NCBI GenBank assembly: GCA_016214345.1
Contig: JACROR010000011.1
Coordinates: 1-48,100, forward strand
Direction: 5' to 3'
Source: Candidatus Niyogiibacteriota bacterium
GTDB lineage: Bacteria; Patescibacteriota; Minisyncoccia; JACROR01
DNA: 48,100 nucleotides
Shown: positions 8,561 through 16,286 of the stretch, piece after piece
Layout of the letters: each line of letters opens with the position of its first letter
How positions within the stretch are numbered: position 1 is the stretch's first letter
The notes under the pieces: generated by a model
Database searches by the model: none
What the model saw: only the letters and a program-made list of their open reading frames with translations
What the model was told of the DNA's origin: nothing
Program-made: the position numbers and the translations under genes

Positions 8561-8761
8561 CAAGAGTACTTCAGAAAATATAGTCGCAAAGCTCCTTATT
8601 TTCTTGGTCGCATTTGTTCCCTGTTTGTCTAAACTCCCGTTTTGTCAAAGAGCGTAGCGATTTGTAACAAAACGCAATGCAGGGAGGCCGAAGGCCGAGT
8701 CGTAAGCAAGGCGATTGGTTACAAACAGCAATCCTGTAAGGGTTCGGAACGAATCTAATAC
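8561..8761. other. Intergenic spacer with dispersed degenerate repeat
   Basis: No gene is seen here. Bases 8634-8680 resemble, at roughly three quarters identity, the reverse complement of about 47953-48003 near the other end of the window; shared blocks include CTCCCGTTTTGTC, AAGAGCG and AAACGCA. A GGCCGAAGGCC hairpin and a TTTGTAAC/GTTACAAA inverted pair lie nearby. It may be a decayed mobile or RNA element. Confidence 0.4.
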
Positions 8762-8818
8762 CCCCTCATCTTTCAATGGATAGGATGCAAGCTTCCGAAG
8801 CTTGCGATGTAGGCCCGT

Positions 8819-8913
8819 CCCCACACTAATCCTCTTGTCGTTCAATGGACAGGACACCTCCCTCCGAAGGAGGAGATGCAGGTTCGATTCCTGCCGAGAG
8901 GATTAGTGTGGGG
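8819..8913. repeat. 12-bp inverted repeat bounding the inner tRNA-Arg
   Basis: CCCCACACTAAT (8819-8830) and its exact complement ATTAGTGTGGGG (8902-8913) lie immediately before and after the inner tRNA; the right arm shares its first A with the tRNA discriminator base. The same bases form the outer part of the 22-bp inverted repeat around the GIY-YIG gene at 32780-33076. Confidence 0.8.
8831..8902 (+). tRNA. tRNA-Arg, anticodon CCG (inner, intact copy)
   Basis: A 72-base gene with a good cloverleaf. Acceptor CCTCTTG pairs with CGAGAGG (one G-T pair), D-stem GTTC/GGAC, anticodon stem CCTCC/GGAGG with loop CTCCGAA, and T-stem GCAGG/CCTGC with the standard loop TTCGATT. The discriminator is A and no CCA is encoded, unlike the neighbouring tRNA-Leu. 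It reads CGG. It lies wholly inside the T-loop of an older tRNA-Arg of the same anticodon. Confidence 0.92.
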
Positions 8914-8981
8914 GTGAGAATTCCTACTGAGGGGACAACAAAATAGGTTATAGTTTCTAGGTTATAACTTACGAGTGACAA

Positions 8982-9506
8982 TCATTTTGTAGCTCGGCGG
9001 TTTTTCATTACATAAAAAATAAGAATTCCTGAAAGAATGCCTACAACCGCCCCGCCTAAAATATCCGCCGGCCAATGAATACCGCCAACCACTCGGGATA
9101 TGGAAATTAAAACCGCGCCTGCAAAAAATACGCTGCCCCAAACGCGATCGTACAAAAACACGACCATAGCCAAAGCGAAGAAAAACGCCGCGTGCCCGGA
9201 AGGAAAAGCTGAACCAGTACTATGATCAATCAATCGGTAAACGTCCACTACCTCAAACGGCCGCGGTTTGGCATAAAAAAATCGGATGATCTCCGTGACA
9301 ATAAAGCGCGAAAATAAAACCGCGATCAAAGAATCTATCAACATCCGAAAACCGCGCTGATTGCGATAAAAAATGGCGAGCGCCACAAGTCCACCTACCA
9401 GCCAATACTCCAAATAGCTCGCCAAAAAAATAAAAAATGTATCCAGCCAATCAAATCTCCCAGCGAAACTATTTAAATAATTAAATAAAGTAAGATCCAT
9501 AATCAA
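8982..9506 (-). CDS. PAP2-family membrane phosphatase (undecaprenyl-diphosphatase-like)
   Basis: The likely role is removal of phosphate from a lipid pyrophosphate such as undecaprenyl pyrophosphate, recycling the cell-wall lipid carrier on the outer membrane face. The 174-residue protein has five to six hydrophobic segments and the three acid-phosphatase motifs: YAKPRPF (about 78-84), FPSGHAAF (101-108) and SRVVGGIHWPADILGG (137-152), with the catalytic histidines present. It is the last gene of the minus-strand block that includes sua5 and the nucleotidyltransferase. Members of the family act on different lipids, so the substrate is inferred. Confidence 0.88.
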   Translation of the reverse strand: MIMDLTLFNYLNSFAGRFDWLDTFFIFLASYLEYWLVGGLVALAIFYRNQRGFRMLIDSLIAVLFSRFIVTEIIRFFYAKPRPFEVVDVYRLIDHSTGSAFPSGHAAFFFALAMVVFLYDRVWGSVFFAGAVLISISRVVGGIHWPADILGGAVVGILSGILIFYVMKNRRATK

Positions 9507-9517
9507 ATGCCGCTAAA

Positions 9518-10156
9518 TTAAGTATAACTCATGCGACTATTAATGTCCTCCTCGCTTACCGCCCCCTCCCGTAACATCTTTGGCGGCCATATCGTGCAAT
9601 CAACCACGGTGGATGACCTACTCTCTGGCAAATCACCCACGTCCAACAAATAATCCGGCCCAAACGGAACGCGCCTAAATTCCGCTGCCACTTCTTCCGC
9701 GCTTGATAAAGAATTTCTACCAGATAAATTGGCCGATGTGCCGGTAACAGGCCCGCCGAATTTTTCCATGATTTTCAAAATTAGACGATAATCAGGCATG
9801 CGAACTCCGATAGTCAAACCTCCCTCCCGCACACCGAACGGCATCCAGCCGCGGGACGGCAGAACGCAAGTTACTTTGCCGGGCCAAACTCGAGACAAAA
9901 ATTCTTTTACGCGGAGATCGGAAACGAACGCGACCTCATCCAACATCACAAAGGAAGAAATAAAAACCGGCAAAGCTTTCTCAAGGCCGCGCCCCTTTAT
10001 CGTAAAAACCCGCTCTATCGCCTGTTCATTTTTCGCGTTAGCGATCAAACCATAAACCGTATCCGTGGGTGCCGCCAAAACTTTTCCTTGCTTCAAAAAA
10101 GCCGCTGCGCGGCTCACAATTTCCTCTTCGTTATTTTTTACTGGAATGCGCTCCAT
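9518..10156 (-). CDS. L-threonylcarbamoyladenylate synthase (Sua5/YrdC/YwlC)
   Basis: This enzyme makes threonylcarbamoyl-AMP from threonine, bicarbonate and ATP, the first step of t6A37 tRNA modification. The 212-residue product has the YrdC fold signature: LAAPTDTVYGLIANA near residue 28, the basic IKGRGLEKALPVF segment (KxR...K...P), TIGVRMPDY and GPVTGTSANLSG. It lacks the extra C-terminal Sua5 domain, so it is the short YrdC-like form. The next gene upstream, the nucleotidyltransferase, ends only 4 bases before this start, so the two are probably co-transcribed. The function fits the translation-heavy neighbourhood. Confidence 0.92.
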   Translation of the reverse strand: MERIPVKNNEEEIVSRAAAFLKQGKVLAAPTDTVYGLIANAKNEQAIERVFTIKGRGLEKALPVFISSFVMLDEVAFVSDLRVKEFLSRVWPGKVTCVLPSRGWMPFGVREGGLTIGVRMPDYRLILKIMEKFGGPVTGTSANLSGRNSLSSAEEVAAEFRRVPFGPDYLLDVGDLPESRSSTVVDCTIWPPKMLREGAVSEEDINSRMSYT

Positions 10157-10160
10157 TACT

Positions 10161-10844
10161 TCATTCTTTATTTGCTAAAATTCGCTCGGCCCGCGTCAGA
10201 TCTTCCGGGCGCCCCACGGGAATCCACTCCGAAGAAATTTCTCCGAAAAATACGTGATCTTTCATCATTTTACTGATGGCGCTCGTCAAATAATATTCCC
10301 CGCTCTCGCTTTTTTCCGCTTCATAGTTAAAAATTCTCCCGTCCAAAACCATGGGCCCCGTGGAAACCATATGGGATTGGGGTTGCTCGGGTTTTTCTTC
10401 AATATCAATTATTTTATTTTCCCCGTCCATCATCACCACGCCAAAAGGCCGCGGGTCTTCCACTTCTTTGACAGAAATAGCGAGATCGCGCGAAGCCAAA
10501 CGGCAAAGCCCTTCTTTTCCATGTATATCATCCGCGTAAAGCATCATGAATTTTTCATCGCCCAACAATCCGCGGCAAAGCCCAAGCGCGTGCGCCGTAC
10601 CCAGCTTCTCTTTCTGCCAGACATAATTTATTTTCTTGCCTTGAAAATTCTCACCTAAAAAATTCCGGATCTTATCTCCCAAATATCCGACAACCAAAAT
10701 AAGTTCGTCCGCCTCCGGCGGCAACGCGCCGATCGCGTATTCGATCAAAGTTTTTCCGCGCACTTTAAGCAACGGCTTGGGAGTATTTAAAGTAAGCGGC
10801 AACATGCGCACACCCTCTCCCGCCGCCAAAATAACAGCTCGCAT
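10161..10844 (-). CDS. Sugar-1-phosphate nucleotidylyltransferase
   Basis: A 227-residue Rossmann-type nucleotidyltransferase. MRAVILAAGEGVRMLPLTLNTPKPLL is the classic N-terminal motif (GxGxRxxPxT...PKPL), which binds the NTP and Mg2+. ADD (about 103-105), EEKP and a WIPVGRPEDL C-terminal segment complete the fold. There is no left-handed beta-helix, so it lacks the acetyltransferase half of GlmU. Possible substrates are glucose-1-P, mannose-1-P or GlcNAc-1-P. Immediate proximity to glmS (46 bases upstream) favours a UDP-GlcNAc-type role, but that is inference. Confidence 0.88.
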   Translation of the reverse strand: MRAVILAAGEGVRMLPLTLNTPKPLLKVRGKTLIEYAIGALPPEADELILVVGYLGDKIRNFLGENFQGKKINYVWQKEKLGTAHALGLCRGLLGDEKFMMLYADDIHGKEGLCRLASRDLAISVKEVEDPRPFGVVMMDGENKIIDIEEKPEQPQSHMVSTGPMVLDGRIFNYEAEKSESGEYYLTSAISKMMKDHVFFGEISSEWIPVGRPEDLTRAERILANKE

Positions 10845-10890
10845 AATTTTTATTTACTAACACGAATCTGAACTTTTTTCCATTGCGCCC

Positions 10891-12723
10891 CTATTCCACC
10901 GTTACGGATTTGGCCAAATTTCTCGGCTTATCCACATCCGCTCCGCGCGCTATCGCCATATGATACGCGAATAGTTGCAAAGGAATAACCGAAAGTATGG
11001 GCGAGATTGCCTCCGTCACTTTAGGCACAAAAATCACATCATCGGCGTGATTGCCGGTTTCTTTATCTCCATTCTCACATATGGCAATAATTTTACCGCG
11101 GCGCGCCTTAATTTCCTGCATATTGGACAAAGTTTTATCGTAAACGCTATCCCGCAAAGCAATAACCACCGATGGAAAATCTTTATCAATAACCGCAATA
11201 GGGCCGTGTTTCATCTCACCCGCCGGATAACCTTCAGCGTGCACATAAGATATTTCTTTTAATTTTAAAGCTCCCTCCAAGGCCACGGGCCAGCTGTATT
11301 TTCTGCCCAAATACAAAAAATTGGGAAATTTCTTGTAACGCCCGGCCATGGCCTTTATCTGGGCGTCCTGTTTCAAGATTTTCACTATCTTATCGGGAAG
11401 CGCGAGCATATCCGCCAATATAACCTTTGCCTGCTCCGAAGTCAGAAGCCTCATACGTCCTATGTAAACCGCCATAAGCGCGAGCACCACCAATTGCGAT
11501 ATGAAGGCTTTGGTGGAGGCCACGGCGATTTCCGGCCCCGCGTGATTATAAACTCCGGCGTGCACCTCGCGCGCTATGGTTGACCCCACGACATTCACGA
11601 TGCCTAAAGTCAAAAGTCCTTTTCGTTTGGCTTCTTTAATGGCCTCCAAGGTATCCGCGGTTTCTCCGGATTGGGAAATGGCGATTACGGCGGTATTTTT
11701 ATCCAACGGCAATGAATGGTAGCGAAACTCCGAAGCGTGCTCAACTTCAACGGGCACGCGCGCATATTCTTCAAAAAGATACTTGCCAACCAGCGCCGCG
11801 TAATAAGAAGTACCGCAAGCCACTATCACAAAACGGTTTACGTTATAGAGCCGCTCTTCCACCGGCTCCAAGCCGCCCAATTTCACTTCTCCATCTTTGT
11901 AAACTATTCTGCCACCTATGGTATTTTTAACCACCTGCGGAGCCTCAAAAATCTCTTTCTGCATAAAATGTTCAAATCCGCCTTTCTTGGATTCTTCTAT
12001 GTCCCAATCAATGGTATCAATGGTCTTATTAAGTTTCTTTTTGGAAAAATCAAAAATATCAAAACCGTCCGGAGTCAATACCACCATTTCATTATCATTT
12101 AAATAAATTACTTTTTTGGTGTGATTGACCACCGCGGCCGCGTCAGACGCCACGAAATATTCATCGTTTCCCACGCCAACTAAAAGTGGGGATCCGCGGC
12201 GCGCCGCGACCAACACATGAGGATTTTGAGAATCTATCACGGCAATGCCGAATGTTCCGGTCACATGGCGAAGCGCGTCTCGCACCGTGTCTTCCAGACT
12301 GCCCAATCCCAGTCCTCTCTCTATCAAATGCGCGAGCACTTCCGTATCGGTCGCGGAAATAAATTTATGTCCCTCGCGCGACAATACGCCCTTCAAAAAT
12401 TCATGATTTTCAATAATGCCGTTATGCACCACAAAAATCCGCTTATTGCAACAATGATGCGGATGCGCGTTGGCCACGGTAGGTTCGCCATGAGTCGCCC
12501 ATCTGGTATGGGCAATGGCGCAAGACGCGTTGGGAATAGAGCTTAATTTTTCCTCTAAAGACGCTATTTTACCGACAGATTTTTTTAAAAACGGATGAGA
12601 CAGATCGCTATGAAACCCAACTATGCCCGAAGAATCATAGCCACGGTATTCCAACCGCTTGATGCCTTCCAATGCCACCTTAATGGCGTTTTTTTTGCCT
12701 ATGTAACCGACTATTCCGCACAT
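10891..12723 (-). CDS. glmS: Glutamine--fructose-6-phosphate aminotransferase (isomerizing)
   Basis: GlmS makes glucosamine-6-phosphate from fructose-6-phosphate and glutamine, the entry to amino-sugar and peptidoglycan synthesis. At 610 residues it has the family's normal length. Cys2 of MCGIVGYIG is the N-terminal amidotransferase nucleophile; RYGDSSGI-like and AHTRWATHGEP segments follow. Two SIS domains are visible (VACGTSYYAAL and SQSGETADTLEA; then EGALKLKEISYVHAEGYPAGEMKHGP). The end DKPRNLAKSVTVE is canonical. No glmS ribozyme-like core is evident upstream. The upstream region instead carries a long spaced inverted repeat. Confidence 0.97.
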   Translation of the reverse strand: MCGIVGYIGKKNAIKVALEGIKRLEYRGYDSSGIVGFHSDLSHPFLKKSVGKIASLEEKLSSIPNASCAIAHTRWATHGEPTVANAHPHHCCNKRIFVVHNGIIENHEFLKGVLSREGHKFISATDTEVLAHLIERGLGLGSLEDTVRDALRHVTGTFGIAVIDSQNPHVLVAARRGSPLLVGVGNDEYFVASDAAAVVNHTKKVIYLNDNEMVVLTPDGFDIFDFSKKKLNKTIDTIDWDIEESKKGGFEHFMQKEIFEAPQVVKNTIGGRIVYKDGEVKLGGLEPVEERLYNVNRFVIVACGTSYYAALVGKYLFEEYARVPVEVEHASEFRYHSLPLDKNTAVIAISQSGETADTLEAIKEAKRKGLLTLGIVNVVGSTIAREVHAGVYNHAGPEIAVASTKAFISQLVVLALMAVYIGRMRLLTSEQAKVILADMLALPDKIVKILKQDAQIKAMAGRYKKFPNFLYLGRKYSWPVALEGALKLKEISYVHAEGYPAGEMKHGPIAVIDKDFPSVVIALRDSVYDKTLSNMQEIKARRGKIIAICENGDKETGNHADDVIFVPKVTEAISPILSVIPLQLFAYHMAIARGADVDKPRNLAKSVTVE

Positions 12724-12767
12724 GGTTGATTTTCTTAATTGAGCGAAGCGAGATTTTGAAAATCGCC

Positions 12768-12866
12768 ACCCCTCACCTTTTAATTATTTTTTTAATATCT
12801 GCAGATTTTAAATTATTCGCGCTAATTTTTATCCTAATGCAATTTAATTTGCCAAAGGTGAGGGGT
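12768..12866. repeat. Spaced inverted repeat upstream of glmS
   Basis: ACCCCTCACCTTT (12768-12780) and its exact complement (12854-12866) flank 73 very AT-rich bases. The same ACCCCTCACCT arm forms the tight hairpin at 1490-1520. The 203-base gap between glmS and the TrmB-type gene holds no gene. The element could be a MITE or REPIN-like pair of inverted short repeats; the AT-rich middle may also carry the glmS promoter. Confidence 0.6.
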
Positions 12867-12926
12867 TCTCAAAAATTATAACCGCTTTGCTTCTTAATTT
12901 TTGGAAAATTGGTGCGGGATAACAAT

Positions 12927-13676
12927 TTATTTCAATAATTTCCATAATTGCTTGAATAAAATACGCTGCGTTTCCGAAATTTTATTATCCCGTATGATAA
13001 CTCCGAACGGCTTATTATCCTCGGCCACGGAAATGAGCGCCACCTTCGGACCGTACACCAAAACATAAGAAGGCGCGTCCTGGGGCAGCCACTTTCTTTC
13101 CGCCAATTTAATATTAACCGGATCACCGCCCTCTCCCAAAGCAATCACGCGGGTTTCAATGCCTTTTTTAATTTTTTCCTTGGTAAATTCCGGAAACAGA
13201 CGATAAAGATAATCGCGCACAGAGCGGGAAGAATAAACGTAATATATTTTTTCGGACAATACTTCAGTGGTGGCCAATACATCGTCCAAAATTTTTTTAA
13301 TCCCGCTGTCATCGTCAAAATATTCCACCGAGGGCCTGCCTCCCTGCTTGGCATAAAAAGACATCAGGGTGGGCATGGCCCGTTCAATTTTCTTTTTTTG
13401 GGAAATCAAATTTTGCTCGGTGCCCCGCAAAACATCCAAAACTTTTTCCGGAGATTCAACTAAAAAACGTCTTTTTAATCCGTATCTCTCTGAGGATACC
13501 AAACCTTTGCCGCTCAAACTGTTTAAAATATCATGCACTGTGCCACGATTGATGCCCGTGCGCTCCGCGATAGTCCGTATGGCGGCTGAACCCAAAGGAA
13601 GCATGGCCGCGTAAACCGCGGATTCTTTTTCGTCCAACCCTATGGATTTAAAAATAGATTGTATTTCCGGAGGCAT
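12927..13676 (-). CDS. TrmB-family transcriptional regulator
   Basis: A 249-residue protein with an N-terminal winged helix: LDEKESAVYAAMLPLGSAAIRTIAERTGINRGTVHDIL (about residues 14-52) with a following wing. This matches TrmB/sugar-specific regulators. An amphipathic coiled-coil-like linker follows (about 85-110). The C-terminal half, with YYVYSSRSVRDYLYRLFPEFTKEKIKKGI, resembles the phospholipase-D-like effector domain of TrmB proteins. It lies upstream of glmS on the same strand, separated by the spaced repeat; its targets are unknown. Regulation of sugar genes is a family-based guess. Confidence 0.85.
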   Translation of the reverse strand: MPPEIQSIFKSIGLDEKESAVYAAMLPLGSAAIRTIAERTGINRGTVHDILNSLSGKGLVSSERYGLKRRFLVESPEKVLDVLRGTEQNLISQKKKIERAMPTLMSFYAKQGGRPSVEYFDDDSGIKKILDDVLATTEVLSEKIYYVYSSRSVRDYLYRLFPEFTKEKIKKGIETRVIALGEGGDPVNIKLAERKWLPQDAPSYVLVYGPKVALISVAEDNKPFGVIIRDNKISETQRILFKQLWKLLK

Positions 13677-13762
13677 AAAATAAATAAACTAATCCTTATT
13701 ACTTAAAGATATGGTGACTTCGGCATTTTGTCAAAGAAGTTTCTGCATGCCTGTGGAAAAAT

Positions 13763-13794
13763 CAAAACAACGGCTTATTTAAGCCGTTGTTTTG
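13763..13794 (-). terminator. Terminator after leuS
   Basis: A 14-bp stem, CAAAACAACGGCTT with its complement, closes an ATTT loop. Reading on the minus strand the stem itself ends in TTTTG, about 20 bases past the leuS stop. Confidence 0.7.
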
Positions 13795-13812
13795 GACTTA
13801 ATCTGTCAATGA

Positions 13813-16218
13813 TTATATAACAATATTCACCAACCTGCCACGAACCACAATCACCTTTTTAGGATCCTTGCCCTCTAGTAGTTCTTTGATACGCGGCTGT
13901 TTCAAGGCAAATTCCCGCAAACCGTCCTCCCCCAAATCAGCGTCAACCTCTGCCTTGTCGCGCACCTTACCATTTATTTGAATAACAAGCTCATAAACTT
14001 CTTCTTTAACTAGTTCGGGATTATATTCCGGCCATTTTTCCGAATGTATGGAAGTTTTATGGCCAAGTTGCTCCCAAATTTCTTCGGCCATGTGCGGCGC
14101 GAACGGCGCCAATATTTTTATGAATAATTCGTAAACTCCGCGAGACAATTCTTCTTGTTCGTCCATAGCGTTGGTGAATATCATCAACTGCGATATGGCC
14201 GTATTGAACCTAAAACCCTCAATATCCTCGGAAACTTTTTTGATAGTTTGATGCGATAATTTTTCCATATTTCCGCCGGACTGAGAATCAATCAAATTAT
14301 TTTGCGCTCTCCACGCCTTTTCCAAAAATCTCCTGGCGCCGATAATACTCTCCGAACTCCAAGCCACCGTCTGGTCAAAGGGACCCATGAACATCTCATA
14401 AACGCGAAGCGTGTCGGCGCCATAAGCCTCCACGATATCATCAGGATTAACCACATTGCCGTAACGCTTGCTCATTTTTTTGCCGTCTTTCGCGGTGATC
14501 AATCCCACGTTCTGCAGCCGCGAAAACGGCTCCGGATGATCAACCACGCCCAGATCATACAAAAACTTGTGCCAAAAACGCGCGTAGATCAGATGGCGCG
14601 TGGCGTGTTCCGCTCCTCCCACGTAAACATCCACGGGCGACCAATATTTTTCTTTTTTCTTATCAACCAATTCCTTGCCATTTTGCGGATCAATATATCG
14701 CAAATAATACCAACTGGAACCGGCCCACTGGGGCATGGTGTTGGTTTCCCTCTTGCCTTTCCCACTACATTTGGGACATTTCACGTTTACCCACTCGGCA
14801 ATATTGGCAAGCGGAGATTCGCCCGTACCCATCGGCTCGTAAAACTTCACTTCCGGCAATTTAACCGGCAGATCGCTCTCCGGCACCGCTACCACTCCGC
14901 ATTTTTCACAATGGATAAGCGGGATGGGCTCGCCCCAATAACGCTGGCGCGAAAATACCCAATCGCGCAATTTGTATTTAACGGTTGTTTTTCCTCCCAC
15001 AAATTCAGTTATGGATTTTTTAGCTTTTTCCGCATCCATACCGTTAAATTTGCCCGAACTGACCAATTTACCATCTCCGATGTATGCGTCTTCCAACACG
15101 GGACATTTCGGTTCCGGATAAAACTGGCAGATTACTTGTTTAATCGGCAATTTAAATTTTTTGGCAAAAACCCAGTCACGCTCATCATGCGCCGGCACCG
15201 CCATAACCGCTCCGGTCCCATAATGCGCCAAAACGTAATCGGCTATAAAAATGGGTAGCTCCTCTCCATTGGCGGGATTGATCGCTTTCACGCCTTGCAG
15301 CTTCACTCCGGTTTTTTCTTTGTCTGCAGCCGTCCGTTCTATTTCAGGCTTATTTCTTGAAACCTCTATGTATTCCGCGGCTTTTTTCCAATTGTTTATT
15401 TCAGGCCGCAGCGCTTTCACCAATTCATGTTCCGGCGCGAGCGCCACGTAAGTCGCGCCGAAAAGCGTATCCGCTCTCGTGGTGAAAACTTTTATCTTAA
15501 AGTCCGTTCCTTTGATCGTGAAATCGATCTCCGCGCCCTCGGAACGGCCTATCCAATTTCTTTGCGATTCCTTGATGGATGCCGGCCAATTCAAACCTTC
15601 CAAGTCTTGGAGCAATCTATCGGCATAATCCGTGATCCGCAAAACCCACTGCCGTAACGGCCGTTTCTCAACGATACTACCGCATCTCTCACACTTGCCA
15701 CCCTCCAGATCTTCATTGGCCAACCCGGTTTTGCAAGACGGACACCAATTGATCGGCTCATGCGATTCATAAGCCAAACCACGCTCGAACAATTTCAAAA
15801 ATATCCACTGCGTCCACCGATAATATTCCGGATTCGTGGTATTGATCTCCCTATCCCAATCGTAATTAAATCCCAGCAATGATAATTGTTCCTTAAAGCG
15901 CGCGATGTTTTTTTTCACCGCTACGCGCGGATGGAGTTTATTTTTGATCGCGAAATTTTCCGCAGGAAGCCCGAAAGCATCCCAACCCATAGGATGCAAA
16001 ACGGCAAAACCGTTCATCCGCTTGAAGCGCGAGTAAATATCGCTCGCGAAATATCCTTTGGGATGCCCCACATGCAGGCCATCTCCGGAGGGATACGGGA
16101 ACATGTCCAAAACATAACTTTTAGGGCCCTTCAAAGTATCCGATATTTTATACAAACCGCTCTTTTCCCACGCCTCGCGCCATTTTTTTTCTATTTTTTT
16201 ATGATTATATTCAGCCAT
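13813..16218 (-). CDS. leuS: Leucine--tRNA ligase
   Basis: LeuRS charges tRNA-Leu, one species of which (CAA) is encoded in this window. The 801-residue protein has the class I signature MFPYPSGDGLHVGHPKGY (HIGH-type, about residues 40-57), a zinc-ribbon insertion (CPSCKTGLANEDLEGGKCERCG), a second C4 pair (CEKCG...CPKCSGKG), the CP1 editing domain (TTRADTLFGATYVALAPEH) and the GKKMSKRYGNVV loop. The C-terminal VIQINGKVRDKAEV domain is present, so the protein is complete. The ATG at 16218 gives the expected N-terminus. The gene is followed by a terminator. Confidence 0.97.
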   Translation of the reverse strand: MAEYNHKKIEKKWREAWEKSGLYKISDTLKGPKSYVLDMFPYPSGDGLHVGHPKGYFASDIYSRFKRMNGFAVLHPMGWDAFGLPAENFAIKNKLHPRVAVKKNIARFKEQLSLLGFNYDWDREINTTNPEYYRWTQWIFLKLFERGLAYESHEPINWCPSCKTGLANEDLEGGKCERCGSIVEKRPLRQWVLRITDYADRLLQDLEGLNWPASIKESQRNWIGRSEGAEIDFTIKGTDFKIKVFTTRADTLFGATYVALAPEHELVKALRPEINNWKKAAEYIEVSRNKPEIERTAADKEKTGVKLQGVKAINPANGEELPIFIADYVLAHYGTGAVMAVPAHDERDWVFAKKFKLPIKQVICQFYPEPKCPVLEDAYIGDGKLVSSGKFNGMDAEKAKKSITEFVGGKTTVKYKLRDWVFSRQRYWGEPIPLIHCEKCGVVAVPESDLPVKLPEVKFYEPMGTGESPLANIAEWVNVKCPKCSGKGKRETNTMPQWAGSSWYYLRYIDPQNGKELVDKKKEKYWSPVDVYVGGAEHATRHLIYARFWHKFLYDLGVVDHPEPFSRLQNVGLITAKDGKKMSKRYGNVVNPDDIVEAYGADTLRVYEMFMGPFDQTVAWSSESIIGARRFLEKAWRAQNNLIDSQSGGNMEKLSHQTIKKVSEDIEGFRFNTAISQLMIFTNAMDEQEELSRGVYELFIKILAPFAPHMAEEIWEQLGHKTSIHSEKWPEYNPELVKEEVYELVIQINGKVRDKAEVDADLGEDGLREFALKQPRIKELLEGKDPKKVIVVRGRLVNIVI

Positions 16219-16286
16219 AAGATAACTTTATTCTACTATCCTAAAATTTTTTTACAAAATACTGTACATGTTCTTATGTAAACCTC

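Larger units (their letters stand above)
8762..8935 (+). pseudogene. tRNA-Arg(CCG) split in its T-loop by an inserted tRNA cassette
   Basis: The 5' part (8762-8813) and 3' part (8923-8935) reconstruct a cloverleaf. Acceptor CCCCTCA (8762-8768) pairs fully with TGAGGGG (8928-8934). Anticodon stem CAAGC/GCTTG closes loop TTCCGAA, giving anticodon CCG. T-stem GTAGG (8809-8813) pairs fully with CCTAC (8923-8927), and the discriminator is A8935. The D-stem has one T-T mismatch. About 109 bases replace the 7-base T-loop. If 8818-8919 were removed the loop would be CCCGATT, which lacks the near-universal T54-T55. The tRNA is therefore probably dead, unless the insert is spliced and the loop tolerated. 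Confidence 0.7.

Noticed and set aside
8358-8561. Minus-strand 67-codon frame ending near GVEPLIPYGN
   Set aside because: It is the antisense of tRNA-Leu; such VEPL-type frames are a classic artefact of tRNA genes.
12724-12926. glmS ribozyme upstream of glmS
   Set aside because: No ribozyme core-like sequence or conserved cleavage-site context could be recognised; the region is AT-rich with a simple spaced repeat.
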